Both the position numbers and the translations under genes were made by a program. 6,047 bases of DNA from an uncultured Acetobacteraceae bacterium (GTDB taxonomy: Bacteria; Pseudomonadota; Alphaproteobacteria; Acetobacterales; Acetobacteraceae): contig CAIMEK010000713.1 in NCBI GenBank assembly GCA_903839965.1, positions 1 to 6,047 of the forward strand. Reading direction: 5' to 3'. The notes below the pieces were generated by a model, which ran no database searches, was not told the DNA's origin, and saw nothing but the letters and a program-made list of their open reading frames with translations. This document shows, in pieces, positions 4,882 through 6,047 of the stretch; position 1 is the stretch's first letter; each line of letters begins with the position of its first letter.

Positions 4882-6047
4882 ATGACCCGGTTCGTGTTCA
4901 TCACCGGCGGCGTGGTTTCCTCGCTCGGCAAAGGAATCGCCTCCGCTGCTCTCGGCGCGCTGCTGCAGGCGCGCGGTTATTCGGTCCGCCTGCGCAAGCT
5001 CGACCCGTATCTCAACGTCGATCCGGGCACCATGAGCCCGCTGCAGCACGGCGAGGTGTTCGTTACCGACGACGGCGCGGAGACTGACCTCGACCTCGGC
5101 CACTACGAGCGCTTCACCGGCGTGCACGGTTCCCGCTCCGACAATGCCACCACCGGGCGCATCTATTCCGAGGTGATTGCCCGCGAGCGCCGCGGTGACT
5201 ATCTCGGCGCCACCGTGCAGGTGATCCCGCACATCACCGACGCCATCAAGGACACCATCACCCGCGACGTCGACGATCCGCACGGCCGACCCGCCGACTT
5301 CGTGCTGGTGGAGATCGGCGGCACCGTGGGCGACATCGAGAGCCTGCCGTTCCTGGAAGCCATCCGCCAGCTCGGCAACGATCTGGGCCCCGGGCAGGTG
5401 ATGTTCGTGCACCTGACGCTGGTGCCGTTCATTCCGTCGGCCGGCGAGCTCAAGACCAAGCCGACGCAGCACTCGGTGAAGGAACTGCTCAACGTCGGCA
5501 TCCAGGCCAACATGCTGCTGTGCCGCTGCGACCGGCCGATCCCGTCCAACGAGCGCCGCAAGATCGCGCTGTTCTGCAACGTCCACCCCGAGGCGGTGAT
5601 CGCCGCGCTGGACGTCGACACCATCTACCAGGTGCCGATCAGCTACCACGCCGAAGGCATGGACCGCGAAGTGCTGCGCCATTTCGGCCTGCCGTTCGAC
5701 GTCGAGCCCGACCTCGCCGACTGGCAGCGCATCGTCGACACGGTGCGCGCGCCGGAAGGCGAGGTGAAGATCGCGGTGGTGGGCAAGTACACCCACCTGC
5801 TGGACAGCTACAAATCGCTTGCCGAGGCGCTGGCGCACGGCGGCATCGCCAACCGCGTGCGGGTGAAGCTCGACTGGGTGGACAGCGAAATCTTCGAAAA
5901 GCCCGGCACCGTGGCGCGGCTCGAAGGCGTGCACGGCATCCTGGTGCCCGGCGGGTTCGGCGAGCGCGGCACCGAAGGCAAGATCGAGGCGGTGCGCTTC
6001 GCCCGCGAGCGCAAGGTGCCGTTTCTCGGCATCTGCTTCGGCATGCA
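4882..6047 (+). CDS. pyrG: CTP synthase, N-terminal two-thirds (cut by right edge)
   Basis: PyrG converts UTP to CTP using ATP and glutamine, the last step of de novo CTP synthesis, in the cytoplasm as a tetramer. The visible 388 residues hold the whole synthetase domain and the start of the glutamine amidotransferase domain. Seen are the P-loop TGGVVSSLGKGI (8-19, Lys17), the Mg-binding Asp71 in DLDLGHYERF and Glu144 in VEIGGTVGDIES. The UTP/CTP-binding segment KTKPTQHSVKELL is at 191-203. After a linker, IAVVGKY (297-303) opens the glutaminase domain, GGFGERG (357-363) forms its oxyanion region, and GICFGM (383-388) carries the nucleophile Cys385. The window ends one residue later. The family is about 540 residues long. 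The ATG at 4882 gives the standard MTRFVFITGG start. No Shine-Dalgarno sequence is visible. It follows secG by 97 bases. Confidence 0.98.
   Translation, partial: MTRFVFITGGVVSSLGKGIASAALGALLQARGYSVRLRKLDPYLNVDPGTMSPLQHGEVFVTDDGAETDLDLGHYERFTGVHGSRSDNATTGRIYSEVIARERRGDYLGATVQVIPHITDAIKDTITRDVDDPHGRPADFVLVEIGGTVGDIESLPFLEAIRQLGNDLGPGQVMFVHLTLVPFIPSAGELKTKPTQHSVKELLNVGIQANMLLCRCDRPIPSNERRKIALFCNVHPEAVIAALDVDTIYQVPISYHAEGMDREVLRHFGLPFDVEPDLADWQRIVDTVRAPEGEVKIAVVGKYTHLLDSYKSLAEALAHGGIANRVRVKLDWVDSEIFEKPGTVARLEGVHGILVPGGFGERGTEGKIEAVRFARERKVPFLGICFGM

Noticed and set aside
3183..4931. 582-codon minus-strand open frame across tpiA, the acetyltransferase gene, secG and the pyrG start
   Set aside because: It overlaps four well-supported genes and their gaps, and its product is low-complexity Arg/Gly/Gln-rich without motifs. 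It is a GC-driven shadow.
4867..5934. 355-codon minus-strand open frame opposite pyrG
   Set aside because: It is fully antisense to a clearly conserved CTP synthase, and its His/Val/Asp-rich composition is the mirror of pyrG codons.

Overview
The window looks like a piece of a high-GC alphaproteobacterial chromosome, most likely Rhodospirillales or Acetobacteraceae-like. The evidence is the strong G/C preference at third codon positions, the style of the CTP synthase (start MTRFVFITGG, glutaminase GICFGM), and the gene order ppiD-trpE divergent from tpiA-secG-pyrG, which I recall as common in alphaproteobacteria. The lineage call comes from memory of these families, not from a search. I see no rRNA, tRNA, CRISPR array, insertion sequence, phage gene or frameshift. 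No gap between genes exceeds about 105 bases.

Layout. Two genes run leftwards. ppiD (693-2606) encodes a membrane-anchored periplasmic foldase of the SurA/PpiD family. It is followed after 29 bases by trpE (663 down to the left edge, 5' part only), the large subunit of anthranilate synthase. A 103-base divergent intergenic region separates ppiD from a rightward group. That group is tpiA (2710-3441, triosephosphate isomerase), an arylamine N-acetyltransferase (3471-4277), secG (4359-4784, Sec translocon subunit) and pyrG (4882 to the right edge, CTP synthase, cut at its catalytic cysteine motif). tpiA and the acetyltransferase are close enough to share a transcript. secG has a spaced upstream region with a good ribosome binding site and a possible promoter. 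A strong hairpin separates secG from pyrG.

Functionally these are housekeeping genes for glycolysis, tryptophan synthesis, pyrimidine nucleotide synthesis and protein export, plus one accessory acetyltransferase. PpiD and SecG both belong to the Sec export machinery, although they lie on opposite strands. I find no convincing undescribed system. The points most worth a second look are at small scale. pyrG has no Shine-Dalgarno sequence, a -10-like box placed so that its mRNA could be leaderless, and a near-perfect 18-base palindrome over that box. A perfect 10-bp hairpin follows secG. PpiD appears to contain three parvulin-like modules and lacks the usual active-site histidines.
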